From NCBI RefSeq assembly GCF_004001325.1, contig NZ_AP018722.1, positions 2,294,001 to 2,358,000 on the forward strand: a stretch of DNA of 64,000 nt, in the 5' to 3' direction. The position numbers and the translations under genes were made by a program. Below are positions 55,280 through 63,349 of this stretch, in pieces; positions within the stretch are counted from its first letter, which is position 1; each line of letters begins with the position of its first letter. The notes under the pieces are model-generated. The model was given only the letters and a program-made list of their open reading frames with translations, searched no databases and was not told where the DNA came from. The DNA is from Thiomicrorhabdus aquaedulcis (GTDB taxonomy: Bacteria; Pseudomonadota; Gammaproteobacteria; Thiomicrospirales; Thiomicrospiraceae).

Positions 55280-56314
55280 CTACGGCAAGATATCGCCTGT
55301 CGCTAAACCAGAGCAGTCCATTAAGCCTAATGGGCTACCATCAAACATAACATCAAAACTGTTTTGAACCGTTGATGATGGAGACATAGTCAACACAGCA
55401 TCATTACTGCCGGTTACCTCAATCACACCGCTCAAAATGATATCTGCATCATTAACAACAATGGGCGTTGAGGTACGGACATTAACCGCACCCACTTCTG
55501 GATCACTGTAAGTAACATTAACCAAGTTAACCACAACATCTGCTGTCTCTGTGGTGTCTGCGTAGTAAGTCGAAATATCAACATTTGAAACACTAAACAC
55601 CTCACCTGAACGCCCATCAGTCACACTCAATAAATCAGCGGTCATTGTGCTTGGTTTATCGGACGTTGCATTGTCATCTCCATTTCCGTAGGTATAAACA
55701 AAATCATCCAATTTCGCGACATGCGTGTAGGTTCCTTCAGCACTCTTCTCGATTGCTTGCAAACCCTCTGAACCGGTTGATAACTCGACATACTGAGGAA
55801 TTGGACCTAAGTCACTTGGCTCACCAACGTTTTTAACATCAGCAACCCCATTTAAGGTCACGCTTTCAATATCATCACCTAGACAATAATTTACAAAGGT
55901 ATAAACCACATCATCGACACCGTCATCATGAGTGCCTATTTTTGTGTAATACCCCGGATCTGTTGGGCACGTCCCTGGCGTTGATTCATTAATCGTCGTT
56001 AATCTAACCGTTGCCAACTTAGTGCTTACCGAAGCTTCACTATCATCCAAAACCTCTTTAATTGCCGATTGATAAATCAACGTAAAAGCTGGTGATGCCG
56101 AAGTTACAACGGTATCCGAAACATAAGAACACCCTGGTAAAGCCTCTGCTGCGTTAACCGCTAAAGTTTCAGCTTTAGATGAAGTTAATTCTGTTAACTC
56201 TGTAGTTTCTGTCGCTGCGCTGGTTGAAGAGCCTCCACCACTGCACCCTGAAAACATGGCTAATACTAGAGCTGTTGACGCTAATCCTGTACCCATTAAT
56301 AAATGTTTATTCAT
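55280..56314 (-). CDS. Exported lipoprotein of unknown function
   Basis: The 344-residue protein has lipobox MFSGCSGGGSS (about residues 20-30), then a Thr/Ser/Ala-rich linker and a beta-rich domain with four to six cysteines (PGCSY, PGTCPTD, NYCLGDD, LMDCSG), which may form disulfides. I do not recognise the domain. It heads the permease-ATPase-phoD cluster and may be a substrate or partner of the exporter. AT-rich relative to flanks. Confidence 0.72.
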   Translation of the reverse strand: MNKHLLMGTGLASTALVLAMFSGCSGGGSSTSAATETTELTELTSSKAETLAVNAAEALPGCSYVSDTVVTSASPAFTLIYQSAIKEVLDDSEASVSTKLATVRLTTINESTPGTCPTDPGYYTKIGTHDDGVDDVVYTFVNYCLGDDIESVTLNGVADVKNVGEPSDLGPIPQYVELSTGSEGLQAIEKSAEGTYTHVAKLDDFVYTYGNGDDNATSDKPSTMTADLLSVTDGRSGEVFSVSNVDISTYYADTTETADVVVNLVNVTYSDPEVGAVNVRTSTPIVVNDADIILSGVIEVTGSNDAVLTMSPSSTVQNSFDVMFDGSPLGLMDCSGLATGDILP

Positions 56315-56611
56315 GACCCTCTCCTTCAGTTAAAGTCGGCAAATTAAAATAAATTTTTAATGCCTAAATATGCTTACTTCCTGAAGTTAATTTTAAGTAG
56401 AAGAGAAAGGGATCAAAATCACCCTAAAGAATGATATTACCAATCCAGTATCGATTCTCGGCATAAAAACTGATATGAATTAACAATCAAGCACCGCTAT
56501 AAACCCTGCAACGCTTGTCACTAAGGCTTAGGCGCTTAGATTTGGCACAGCCGCTAAAAACCATTGCAAACCACTGAGTGTTACACTTTCGCTTACAGTA
56601 TCGGCTTGATA

Positions 56612-56908
56612 CGGCGATAACGATTTGCTGTCTTGCGCGGCATGGCATGGCAAAACCTGCCAGATTAGGTCGATTTAATCGCGCGTCTAATTAAGAGTAC
56701 TTGGCAAAAAAGCGTGTGCATCGCCAAGGTTAGGTGGGTTTTGGCGGTGTTTTCGGTGCTATCTTTGGTACGATTAAAAGTGCTAAATTACTGCTGGCGC
56801 AGCAGCACCATCTCAACACTGTGAGCCTGAGTTTGCATGTCACCCCCCCAATACCCAAACCAACGGACAACATAGAAAAAAACCGGTTTTAAGTACGTGC
56901 ATATCTGT
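56612..56908 (-). pseudogene. Decayed partial duplicate of the calcium-loop protein gene
   Basis: The stretch aligns by eye to about 50685-51110, which covers the first part, start codon and leader of the 49835-51055 gene. Shared runs include GGTCGATTTAATCG, GGTTAGGTGGGTTTT, GCGGTGTTTTCGGTGC and ACCGGTTTTAA. It has two internal deletions and many substitutions, no open frame remains. The rest of the 56315-57074 gap shows only a palindrome variant (56963) and a terminator. Confidence 0.85.
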
Positions 56909-57035
56909 TTTTATCAAAGGGCTAAATTAATATTTTAGCCGTTAAAATAAAAAACCCTAATTACCAGGCCAGGTGGGTTGGACGTGGTTTATAAAATACC
57001 TTAGTGTCAAATTATTGGGTGCTACAAACTAAAAA

Positions 57036-57052
57036 CCCCTCGTTAAGAGGGG
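57036..57052 (-). terminator. Terminator of the 57075-58844 gene
   Basis: CCCCTC-GTTAA-GAGGGG is followed by TTTTTAG on the minus strand. Confidence 0.85.
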
Positions 57053-57074
57053 CTTATTAATCAACCAATAAAGG

Positions 57075-58844
57075 TTAATCTTTTAACAATGTCGCTTTTA
57101 CTTCAAAAACAGCGGTGGTTCCACTGACTTCGTTACCCACAATCAAATAGTTTTTGTTATCTGGACTGTCTGCCGCAGGCACAAACTTAAAGCCTTCTGG
57201 GCCTAAATCGCCAGCGTCAACTGTGTAAGTTGTGTCTGTTCCAGCAGGCGACTTGGTTAAATCACGATTATTAACATACTGCACATATTTAGGCGCGTAA
57301 GGGTTCGAAATATCGTACGTCATCACCCCGCCCATACGTTCTAAGCCAATAAAGGCATAGGTGTGCCCATCAATTTTGCCAACTGTAATGGCCTCGGGTT
57401 CTGGGCCTTTATTATCAGAACGGTCATCGCCGGTATTTTCGGCATTATCATTGTTAAAGTCTTCACCGTACAACTGCGCCGTTTTAGTTTCAAAGAAACT
57501 ACCTGAGTCAAATACTTGCTGGCCTGTTTCGGTATCCCAGATAGAAAACGAACGCCCACCGTAGGCATATAGCTTGTTTATCGTAGTACCATTATTCATA
57601 ACCTTAGTTTGAAAATAGGAGAATTTTAAACGCCCTAAAGTTGTGTCCGTATCAAGGCCAGTTAGCGCAGCTCCCATAATCAAATCAGAATCACCAATAT
57701 CTTTCAAAGCCAACTCATCAAGGCATTTCCCATCAAAATAATAACCAGCCGCTGTACAACTTGTAGAATCAGTCACGGCATTTAACCAATCCTCTCTTGA
57801 ATCGCCTTCATTTGCGGTTAATAAATATGTTTTGCCATTGTAGGTCATAGAGCTAATCGAATCAGGCATATACATACCCATAACTGGCCAGTTTTTGATA
57901 TTAACACCGTCTTTCTGACTGGCATCCATTTCATTGCCAGGAATCGAATGATCTTTAAACCCTAGACCAAAGATTTTTTCAATCGAGTTGTCTGCTAGAT
58001 TAATGACCGCAATGGCGTTGTTTTCTTGTAAGGCTACAAAGGCTTTAGAACCATCTTCAGAAACCGTAATGTATTCAGGTTCAAAACTTTGTGCCACGGT
58101 GGCTTTATTGCCAACATTGGTTGCGCTATAACCGTCTAATACCATTTTGGTTAAATCTAATTCTGCGTTACGAGTACCGTCAATGTTAAAGTCAGCGAAC
58201 CCAATATCTACTTTAGAAAAATTGGCTAAGGTAATGACACTCACAGAACCTTCTGGATCAACCAAATAATTATCTTCAGGCTCACCTTCATTAGCCACTA
58301 ATACTTTTTTACCATCTGGCGTAAACGTCACCATGTCAGGCAGTGCACCTGTTTCAATAACACTGGCCACCGAAAAATCGCCGGTATTTAAAATCACCAC
58401 CCAACCATTATTGGTTTTGGTGGCGTTAGCCACCGCCACAGCAGCGTAATTGCCGCTAACCGCAATACTATTAGCCTCGCCTACCGTTGCTGTAGAAAAT
58501 CCGGCAAAGCCATTAATCAAAGTCGCCATGTCTAAGCTTTGTGAGGGTGAGGTACTTACAGAAGCACCAAGATTGTTAAACACATCCACTTGGCCACTGC
58601 GTGCATTCACCGTGTAGATACGGTTATTAGCTTTGTCATAAGCCACAATTTCCGAAGCGCTTACAGCAAAACCCTGCGAAGCCGTACGCCCAACTTGCTC
58701 TAAGCTGACCACTTGAGTGCTGGCGTCGTCGCCTGCTAGACCTTGCGCACCAGTGTCACCGTCTTCTGCACCGCCGCAACCGGTTAACACCAACGTGGTG
58801 GATAACATTAAGCCCATTGCGATAGATAGTTTGTTTAGTTTCAT
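57075..58844 (-). CDS. Choice-of-anchor I family lipoprotein (beta-propeller)
   Basis: The 589-residue protein has lipobox LVLTGC (about 18-23), then a beta-propeller region of repeated blades (IVAYDKANNRIYTVNARSG, MVTFTPDGKKVLVANEGEPE, ITVSEDGSKAFVALQENNAIAVI and GPEPEAITVGKIDGHTYAFIGLER, all given in part). The AP-like context LVANEGEPE and EPEYI is the choice-of-anchor I signature. These proteins are surface or periplasmic and often near phosphatases; function is not established. It is separate from the phoD cluster by the decayed duplicate and has its own terminator. Confidence 0.87.
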   Translation of the reverse strand: MKLNKLSIAMGLMLSTTLVLTGCGGAEDGDTGAQGLAGDDASTQVVSLEQVGRTASQGFAVSASEIVAYDKANNRIYTVNARSGQVDVFNNLGASVSTSPSQSLDMATLINGFAGFSTATVGEANSIAVSGNYAAVAVANATKTNNGWVVILNTGDFSVASVIETGALPDMVTFTPDGKKVLVANEGEPEDNYLVDPEGSVSVITLANFSKVDIGFADFNIDGTRNAELDLTKMVLDGYSATNVGNKATVAQSFEPEYITVSEDGSKAFVALQENNAIAVINLADNSIEKIFGLGFKDHSIPGNEMDASQKDGVNIKNWPVMGMYMPDSISSMTYNGKTYLLTANEGDSREDWLNAVTDSTSCTAAGYYFDGKCLDELALKDIGDSDLIMGAALTGLDTDTTLGRLKFSYFQTKVMNNGTTINKLYAYGGRSFSIWDTETGQQVFDSGSFFETKTAQLYGEDFNNDNAENTGDDRSDNKGPEPEAITVGKIDGHTYAFIGLERMGGVMTYDISNPYAPKYVQYVNNRDLTKSPAGTDTTYTVDAGDLGPEGFKFVPAADSPDNKNYLIVGNEVSGTTAVFEVKATLLKD

Positions 58845-59046
58845 GCTTGCCTCTTAATTTATGATTAAAGATGACTTGTCATTATGAAAACAAAACATGA
58901 CAACACGGTGAACGGCATGTTAAGAAATAGTGTCATTTTTAAGACAGATTGGCGCGACAACTTTAGAGTAAACAAGGGTTTAAATTTTTCAACTACCAGG
59001 CCTGGTAAATTTAAAGAAATGTTTAAAACAAAGAGAGATTAAACTA

Positions 59047-59078
59047 AAAAGCCCCAGCGATGTGCATCGCTGGGGCTT
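59047..59078 (-). terminator. Terminator of tRNA-Arg
   Basis: GCCCCAGCGATG / CATCGCTGGGGC is a perfect 12-bp stem, followed by TTTTT on the minus strand, 8 bp past the tRNA 3' end. Confidence 0.92.
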
Positions 59079-59085
59079 AGGTTTG

Positions 59086-59160
59086 TGGTGCAGCCACCAG
59101 GAATCGAACCTGGAATTGCCCCTTAGGAGGGGGCGGTTATATCCATTTAACTACGGCCGC
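59086..59160 (-). tRNA. tRNA-Arg (CCT anticodon)
   Basis: The 75-nt minus-strand sequence folds as a tRNA: acceptor GCGGCCG/TGGCTGC with two G-U pairs, D-arm with TAGTTAAATGGATATAAC, anticodon CCT in CCTCCTAAG, T-arm CCAGGTTCGATTCCTGG, and an encoded CCA. It resembles E. coli argW. Confidence 0.97.
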
Positions 59161-59254
59161 GAATGGGGTGGTATTTTAACCGTTTGATGCGCGGTTTGCA
59201 GGCTTAAATGGTTGGCATCGCACATTAATGCTGCGCTAAAAATGACTACCCTAG

Positions 59255-59300
59255 CTGATCACACTGGCTGATCACACTGGCTGATCACACTGGCTGATCA
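59255..59300 (+). repeat. Three and a half tandem copies of a 13-bp unit
   Basis: The unit CTGATCACACTGG starts at 59255, 59268 and 59281, then CTGATCA. The array overlaps the stop codon of the minus-strand gene ending at 59285. Because 13 is not a multiple of three, copy changes could move the stop. Confidence 0.92.
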
Positions 59301-59836
59301 AGCGCGCCCAAACGCGCCAGCGCGTGCTGACCCGTGATGGTGTCGAGTTGGTAGATGTTAAAGTTGGTTTTAAGCGAAAAGTCTTGGGTTCGGGTGGCAT
59401 AGTTGGTCGAAACACTGCCTTGGGGTGAATGCACACGGTGAAACACCTGCGGTGGCCAGCCTAAGATGGCGGCACCGGTAAATATTTTTTGGCCGTTATG
59501 GTAAATGGCGTCGGTGGTAACTTCAAAACGTTCAACCTGGCCGTGTTTTACCGAATACAACTCCACCAAACGCTGGCCTTGATGCACCACTAATTTGTCT
59601 TCTTGGTCGGTGTGCATGTACCAGTACCAGGTGTCGTCGCCGGCGATGAGTGGGCTTTTTCCGCCGGGTTCGTGCAGTACCAAATCGATGCTGGATAAAT
59701 CGTCCACCACGCCGTCTACGCTAAAAAACTGTACCTTGGGCGTCGCTCTAAGCGGCTTTAAAGGCAAAATAAAACATAAGTTTTCAATGTAAACGTTTTT
59801 ACACCCAACCACCAAATCTGTTAGTAACCCCGACAT
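59285..59836 (-). CDS. Conserved cytoplasmic protein of unknown function
   Basis: The 183-residue protein starts at ATG 59836, where GGAG lies 6 bp upstream. The sequence is beta-rich, with WYWYMHTDQEDKLVVHQGQ near residue 70 and VFHRVHSPQGS near 130. That pattern resembles a cupin-like jelly roll (HTD and HRVHS could supply metal ligands), which is inference. No signal peptide. The stop lies within a 13-bp tandem repeat. Neighbours are tRNA-Arg and the mutarotase gene. Confidence 0.7.
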   Translation of the reverse strand: MSGLLTDLVVGCKNVYIENLCFILPLKPLRATPKVQFFSVDGVVDDLSSIDLVLHEPGGKSPLIAGDDTWYWYMHTDQEDKLVVHQGQRLVELYSVKHGQVERFEVTTDAIYHNGQKIFTGAAILGWPPQVFHRVHSPQGSVSTNYATRTQDFSLKTNFNIYQLDTITGQHALARLGALDQPV

Positions 59837-59985
59837 AACCACTCCAATGCATAAGCGTATGATAATATTCTAATCTTTGAGCTTTAAGTTATAACACTTA
59901 ATGTGTGAATGCAATGCTTTTTAAGGATTATGCATCAAACGTGCGACTAATGTTTTTAGGGCTTTGACCAGGCCTGGTTAAACGC

Positions 59986-60011
59986 AAAACCGCCCTAAAA
60001 AGGGCGGTTTT
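59986..60011. terminator. Terminator between the 59285 and 60046 genes
   Basis: AAAACCGCCCT / AGGGCGGTTTT is an 11-bp perfect stem with an AAAA loop; on the minus strand it ends the mutarotase gene. A palindrome copy (59967) abuts it. Confidence 0.85.
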
Positions 60012-60045
60012 GCGTGGGCGTACAAAGGTTTTAAACGTTAAAGTG

Positions 60046-60987
60046 TTAGCGCGCTTGACTCGACAGCATCATGGTAAAAGTGTGTTTTTCATTAGCACCA
60101 ATCACCACGGCATTGTCGGCGATATTACCGGCTTCAACGCACACAAACGCTGGCCATAAATCGTCTGGAATGTCGCCAAAGCCTTTTACGGTTTCTGGAC
60201 CCGGGTTCCAAACCACCGCCGATTGGGCGTTGTTTTTTTCAATGATAATGGCGCGATGGTTGCCCGCGTCTTCAATGACCGTGTCGGCGGTGTGGTTTAA
60301 GTACACCGAATCCATAGGCGGATTAAGCACTAAATCACCCGCTTGACGCTCGGCCGGTGCGTGGCTGAGTTTGTCTAAATGCGTGGCACCGTCTAAACCG
60401 GCAATCACCAAATTACGCGCGTCGGCGACGGCAAAATAGGTGTGAAACGCTTCGGTAATTTCAATGTCGTGGTCGTTTAGGTTGTAGGTGGTAAGCGACA
60501 ACGCAAGTTTTTCACCGACTTCTATTTTAAGTTCGGCATGAAAGTAGTGTGGCCAAAGCGCCAAGGTTTCTTCGCTTGAATCAAAGCCCAACACCACTTC
60601 GGTGGCACCCGAGGGCATGTTGGCGACGTGCTCTAACTGCCATACCGCATTGCGCACAAAACCGTGTGCTGGGGCGGCCGGATTAGTGGCATTAGCCCCA
60701 AACCACGGCCAACAAATAGGCACACCACCGCGCACGGGCTTTTGGCCGTTGTAAATACTGGTGGGGCTCACCCACAACACTTCGGGCTGGTCGCTGGGCT
60801 TAAAATTTAACACCGAACCGCCATGGGTGGTAATTAAAGCGCTCGCCAGACCGTTTTTAACCTCAATCATCATAATATTGTCTTGCATGCGAAACGACAC
60901 CCCTTCGGCGGTGAGCTGTTGCGCGTAGGGTTGAGTGTCTTGGGTATCTTGCTGAGCGTCTTGCTGTGCGGTGCTATTGGGCATCAT
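60046..60987 (-). CDS. D-hexose-6-phosphate mutarotase (YeaD family)
   Basis: The 313-residue protein is an aldose-1-epimerase-fold enzyme with GGVPICWPWFG, PAHGFVRNAVW, ITEAFHTYFAV (catalytic-type histidine) and WNPGPETVKGFGDIPDD at the C-terminus. These are features of glucose-6-phosphate 1-epimerase YeaD. It interconverts the anomers of hexose-6-phosphates. The N-terminal 25 residues are Gln/Asp/Thr-rich and variable. GGAGG precedes the ATG. Confidence 0.92.
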   Translation of the reverse strand: MMPNSTAQQDAQQDTQDTQPYAQQLTAEGVSFRMQDNIMMIEVKNGLASALITTHGGSVLNFKPSDQPEVLWVSPTSIYNGQKPVRGGVPICWPWFGANATNPAAPAHGFVRNAVWQLEHVANMPSGATEVVLGFDSSEETLALWPHYFHAELKIEVGEKLALSLTTYNLNDHDIEITEAFHTYFAVADARNLVIAGLDGATHLDKLSHAPAERQAGDLVLNPPMDSVYLNHTADTVIEDAGNHRAIIIEKNNAQSAVVWNPGPETVKGFGDIPDDLWPAFVCVEAGNIADNAVVIGANEKHTFTMMLSSQAR

Positions 60988-61045
60988 GCCTCCTAAAATA
61001 ATTTATAAGTTAAACACGTTAACCAGGCCTGGTGAAGTGCGATGC

Positions 61046-62145
61046 TTACGCAGGACGCCATTCGCTGAGGGTTTGTTCTAACAATGCGCGTGGATAGTCG
61101 CCAGTCACGTACGCTTGGCCAATGGTTTTTAACAACACCAAACGAATGGTGCCGGCTTGGACTTTTTTATCGCCCGCCATTAAATCTAAATACGTTTGGT
61201 TGCTCATTTGCGCCACACTGGGCGGATAAATAGGCAGATGCGCTTGTTCAAAAATGGCTTGAATGCGCGTGCACTCTTCGGGGCTTAAATTACCCAACAA
61301 ACGCGATAAATAGACCGCTTGCATGGTGCCGGCACTCACGCCTTCGCCGTGCAACCAGTTACCATACCCCATGCCCGATTCAATGGCGTGGCCAAAGGTA
61401 TGGCCTAAATTAAACAGCGCACGTAAACCCGACTCTTTTTCGTCCAACGCCACAATGTCGGCTTTGTTTTGACACGAACGTTCAATCGCTTCCATTAATG
61501 CGGCCGGTTCGCGTTTAAGCAAGGCGCTAATGTGGGTTTCAAGCCACTCAAAAAAGGGATAATCGCCAATTAAACCGTATTTAATCACCTCGGCCAGACC
61601 AGCAGACAACTCACGATCGGCCAGCGTATTAAGGGTTTGGGTATCAATCACCACGCATTCGGGTTGGTGAAACGCCCCAATCATATTTTTACCCAGCGGA
61701 TGATTTACACCAGTTTTCCCCCCACCGAAGAGTCTACTTGTGACAGTAAGGTCGTGGGCATTTGAATAAAATTAACCCCGCGCTGAAACGCGGCGGCGGC
61801 AAAACCGGTCATGTCGCCAATCACCCCGCCGCCCAACGCCACCAACGTGCAACTGCGATCAAACCGCTGGCCAATCAGCGCATCAAACACCAAGTTAAGG
61901 GTGTCTAAATTTTTATACTGTTCGCCATCGGGCAAAATCACCGTTTCAACGGTAAAGTCGGCAAAGGCTTTTTTGCACGCGTCCAAATACAAGGGGGCGA
62001 CCGTGGTGTTGGTTACAATCAACACCTGCTTGCCCTTAACATACGGCTTAACCCATTGGGCGTCGCCCATTAACCCTTGGCCAATAAAAATGGGGTAACT
62101 GCGGTCGCCTAAATTAACGTGTAATGTTTTAACGTGCGTTTTCAC
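61046..62145 (-). pseudogene. aroB: 3-dehydroquinate synthase AroB, single frameshift
   Basis: AroB makes 3-dehydroquinate from DAHP in the shikimate pathway. The N-terminal 146 codons (62145-61705) include [31 protein letters not shown] and end at SVGGK then a stop. The next frame continues [18 protein letters not shown] with HTFGHAIES and HGEGVSAGT. One extra base in C6 61718-61723 or T4 61714-61717 restores 366 residues. An aroB loss would impose aromatic auxotrophy, so a sequencing error is the simplest reading. aroK lies upstream, separated by a MITE-like insertion. Confidence 0.93.
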
Positions 62146-62169
62146 AATCGGTACTCTTTAATGCTTAAT

Positions 62170-62347
62170 GAGACCTTTGCACGAGTCAATGCACGAATAA
62201 AAATGGTTAAAATTCACCTGATTTTTGTTGAAAATCTTGCGAATAGCTCGCTATTCACTGCGTTTTCCGCCGCAATCAGGCAAATTTTTTACCCTCAAGG
62301 GGTACTTACGCCTATTTTTTTTCGCACCTGATTCGTGCAAAGGTCTC
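62170..62347. mobile_element. MITE-like element, 178 bp, between aroK and aroB
   Basis: Perfect 15-bp terminal inverted repeats GAGACCTTTGCACGA / TCGTGCAAAGGTCTC enclose AT-rich non-coding DNA. Both sides carry TAAT (62166-62169 and 62348-62351), a likely target-site duplication. Internal parts match the degenerate copy at 23998-24117. It encodes no transposase. Confidence 0.85.
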
Positions 62348-62351
62348 TAAT

Positions 62352-62882
62352 TTAAATAACGTGCTCGACTTCCAGCTCATCCAAAATTTGTTTTACAACG
62401 CGGTACACCGACACTTGCTGAGTTTCAATGACCAAATCGGCCATTTCTAAATACCATGGTTCGCGGCGTTCCATTAACTCGGCCAAGACTTTTTCGGGGT
62501 GATCGTTTTGCAATAATGGTCTATTTCGGTCGTGCTTGGTGCGCTGAATTAACGCCTCAACCGACGACTTTAAGTACACCACAAAGCCACGTGTGCGCAA
62601 ATGTTGGCGATTTATTTCACGCTCAACCACGCCGCCGCCAGTCGCCAACACCATTTCGACCCGCTGGCTTAAATCGTCAATCACCGCTTCTTCGCGGTCG
62701 CGAAAACCTGACTCGCCTTCAATGTCAAAAATCATCGGAATGGTCGCGCCAGTACGCTGCTCGATCACATGGTCACTGTCCATAAACTGGTAGTGCAGTT
62801 TCTCGGCTAAAATGCGCCCAACGGTCGATTTTCCGGCGCCCATAGGGCCTATTAAAAATATACTTTCTTTATGCATACGCAC
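62352..62882 (-). CDS. aroK: Shikimate kinase
   Basis: The 176-residue kinase phosphorylates shikimate. It has Walker [10 protein letters not shown] at about 12-20, the substrate-binding [14 protein letters not shown], the GGGVV motif (ATGGGVVE) and the lid NRPLL. Either ATG at 62882 or 62876 can start it. It lies upstream of aroB on the same strand, the standard aroK-aroB order; the MITE inserted directly after its stop. Confidence 0.96.
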   Translation of the reverse strand: MRMHKESIFLIGPMGAGKSTVGRILAEKLHYQFMDSDHVIEQRTGATIPMIFDIEGESGFRDREEAVIDDLSQRVEMVLATGGGVVEREINRQHLRTRGFVVYLKSSVEALIQRTKHDRNRPLLQNDHPEKVLAELMERREPWYLEMADLVIETQQVSVYRVVKQILDELEVEHVI

Positions 62883-63349
62883 ATTGTAATGGATTTATTA
62901 ACCGGCCTCCATTCAAGATTAAAAAAGCCAACAACTCTTTTGGTCTTATTTTATCAATCCAGATTTATTGAGCCGCGTAATTAAGTTTCATTATTGAGCG
63001 CCCACCCTAAGAACCACAATGCACCAACTCCGTTTTAACTTGCATATTAAGCAGACTTCTAAAACATCATAATATTATTATTTAATAATATAAAACAACA
63101 ACCTAGACGCATATAAACATTTTATTGTTCATTTTGGTATAACTTATGTATAACTATGTTTGAGCAACAGAAAATCAAAAAAATAAATTGGCTGTTGTGG
63201 CTATTACATTGTTACTCACTTTAGTTAACACGTTTTACCCCTAATCTTTATACGTTGCTTTTATTTGCCTTAAAGTGCTTTGCACGAGTAACCCATTCGT
63301 GCAAAGTACTCTTTAATGGCTAGCCGTCACAAAATTATAGGAGGTTGTC
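62883..63349. other. Non-coding region between aroK and the last gene
   Basis: The 467-bp stretch is AT-rich, with an ATAATATTATTATTTAATAAT patch near 63068. No reading frame on either strand looks genuine. A short inverted repeat lies at 63274-63310; promoters for both flanking genes presumably lie here. Confidence 0.6.
63274..63310. repeat. Minimal inverted repeat of the MITE family
   Basis: AGTGCTTTGCACGA and TCGTGCAAAGTACT face each other across nine bases with one mismatch. The CTTTGCACGA core is the inner half of the 62170 element's terminal repeat. It looks like a MITE reduced to its ends. Confidence 0.7.

Larger units (their letters stand above)
856..61033. repeat. Dispersed 12-bp palindrome ACCAGGCCTGGT, 21 perfect copies
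   Basis: Perfect copies start at 856, 2720, 6483, 7321, 7961, 11855, 14817, 18479, 19439, 22362, 27824, 32480, 35214, 38685, 41560, 44616, 46026, 46175, 58995, 59967 and 61022, each 12 bp long. Copies at 6483, 11855, 18479, 19439, 22362, 32480 and 38685 lie inside genes; the others are intergenic. Near-matches start at 1756, 18985, 20837, 26821, 31641, 41591, 45130, 49134 and 56963. Flanks often extend the symmetry to TTGACCAGGCCTGGTCAA. Each copy contains a central AGGCCT and two CCWGG pentamers. The spacing and over-representation are seen directly; the function is unknown. DNA uptake signal, methylation target or nucleoid-protein site are all inference. Confidence 0.9.
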
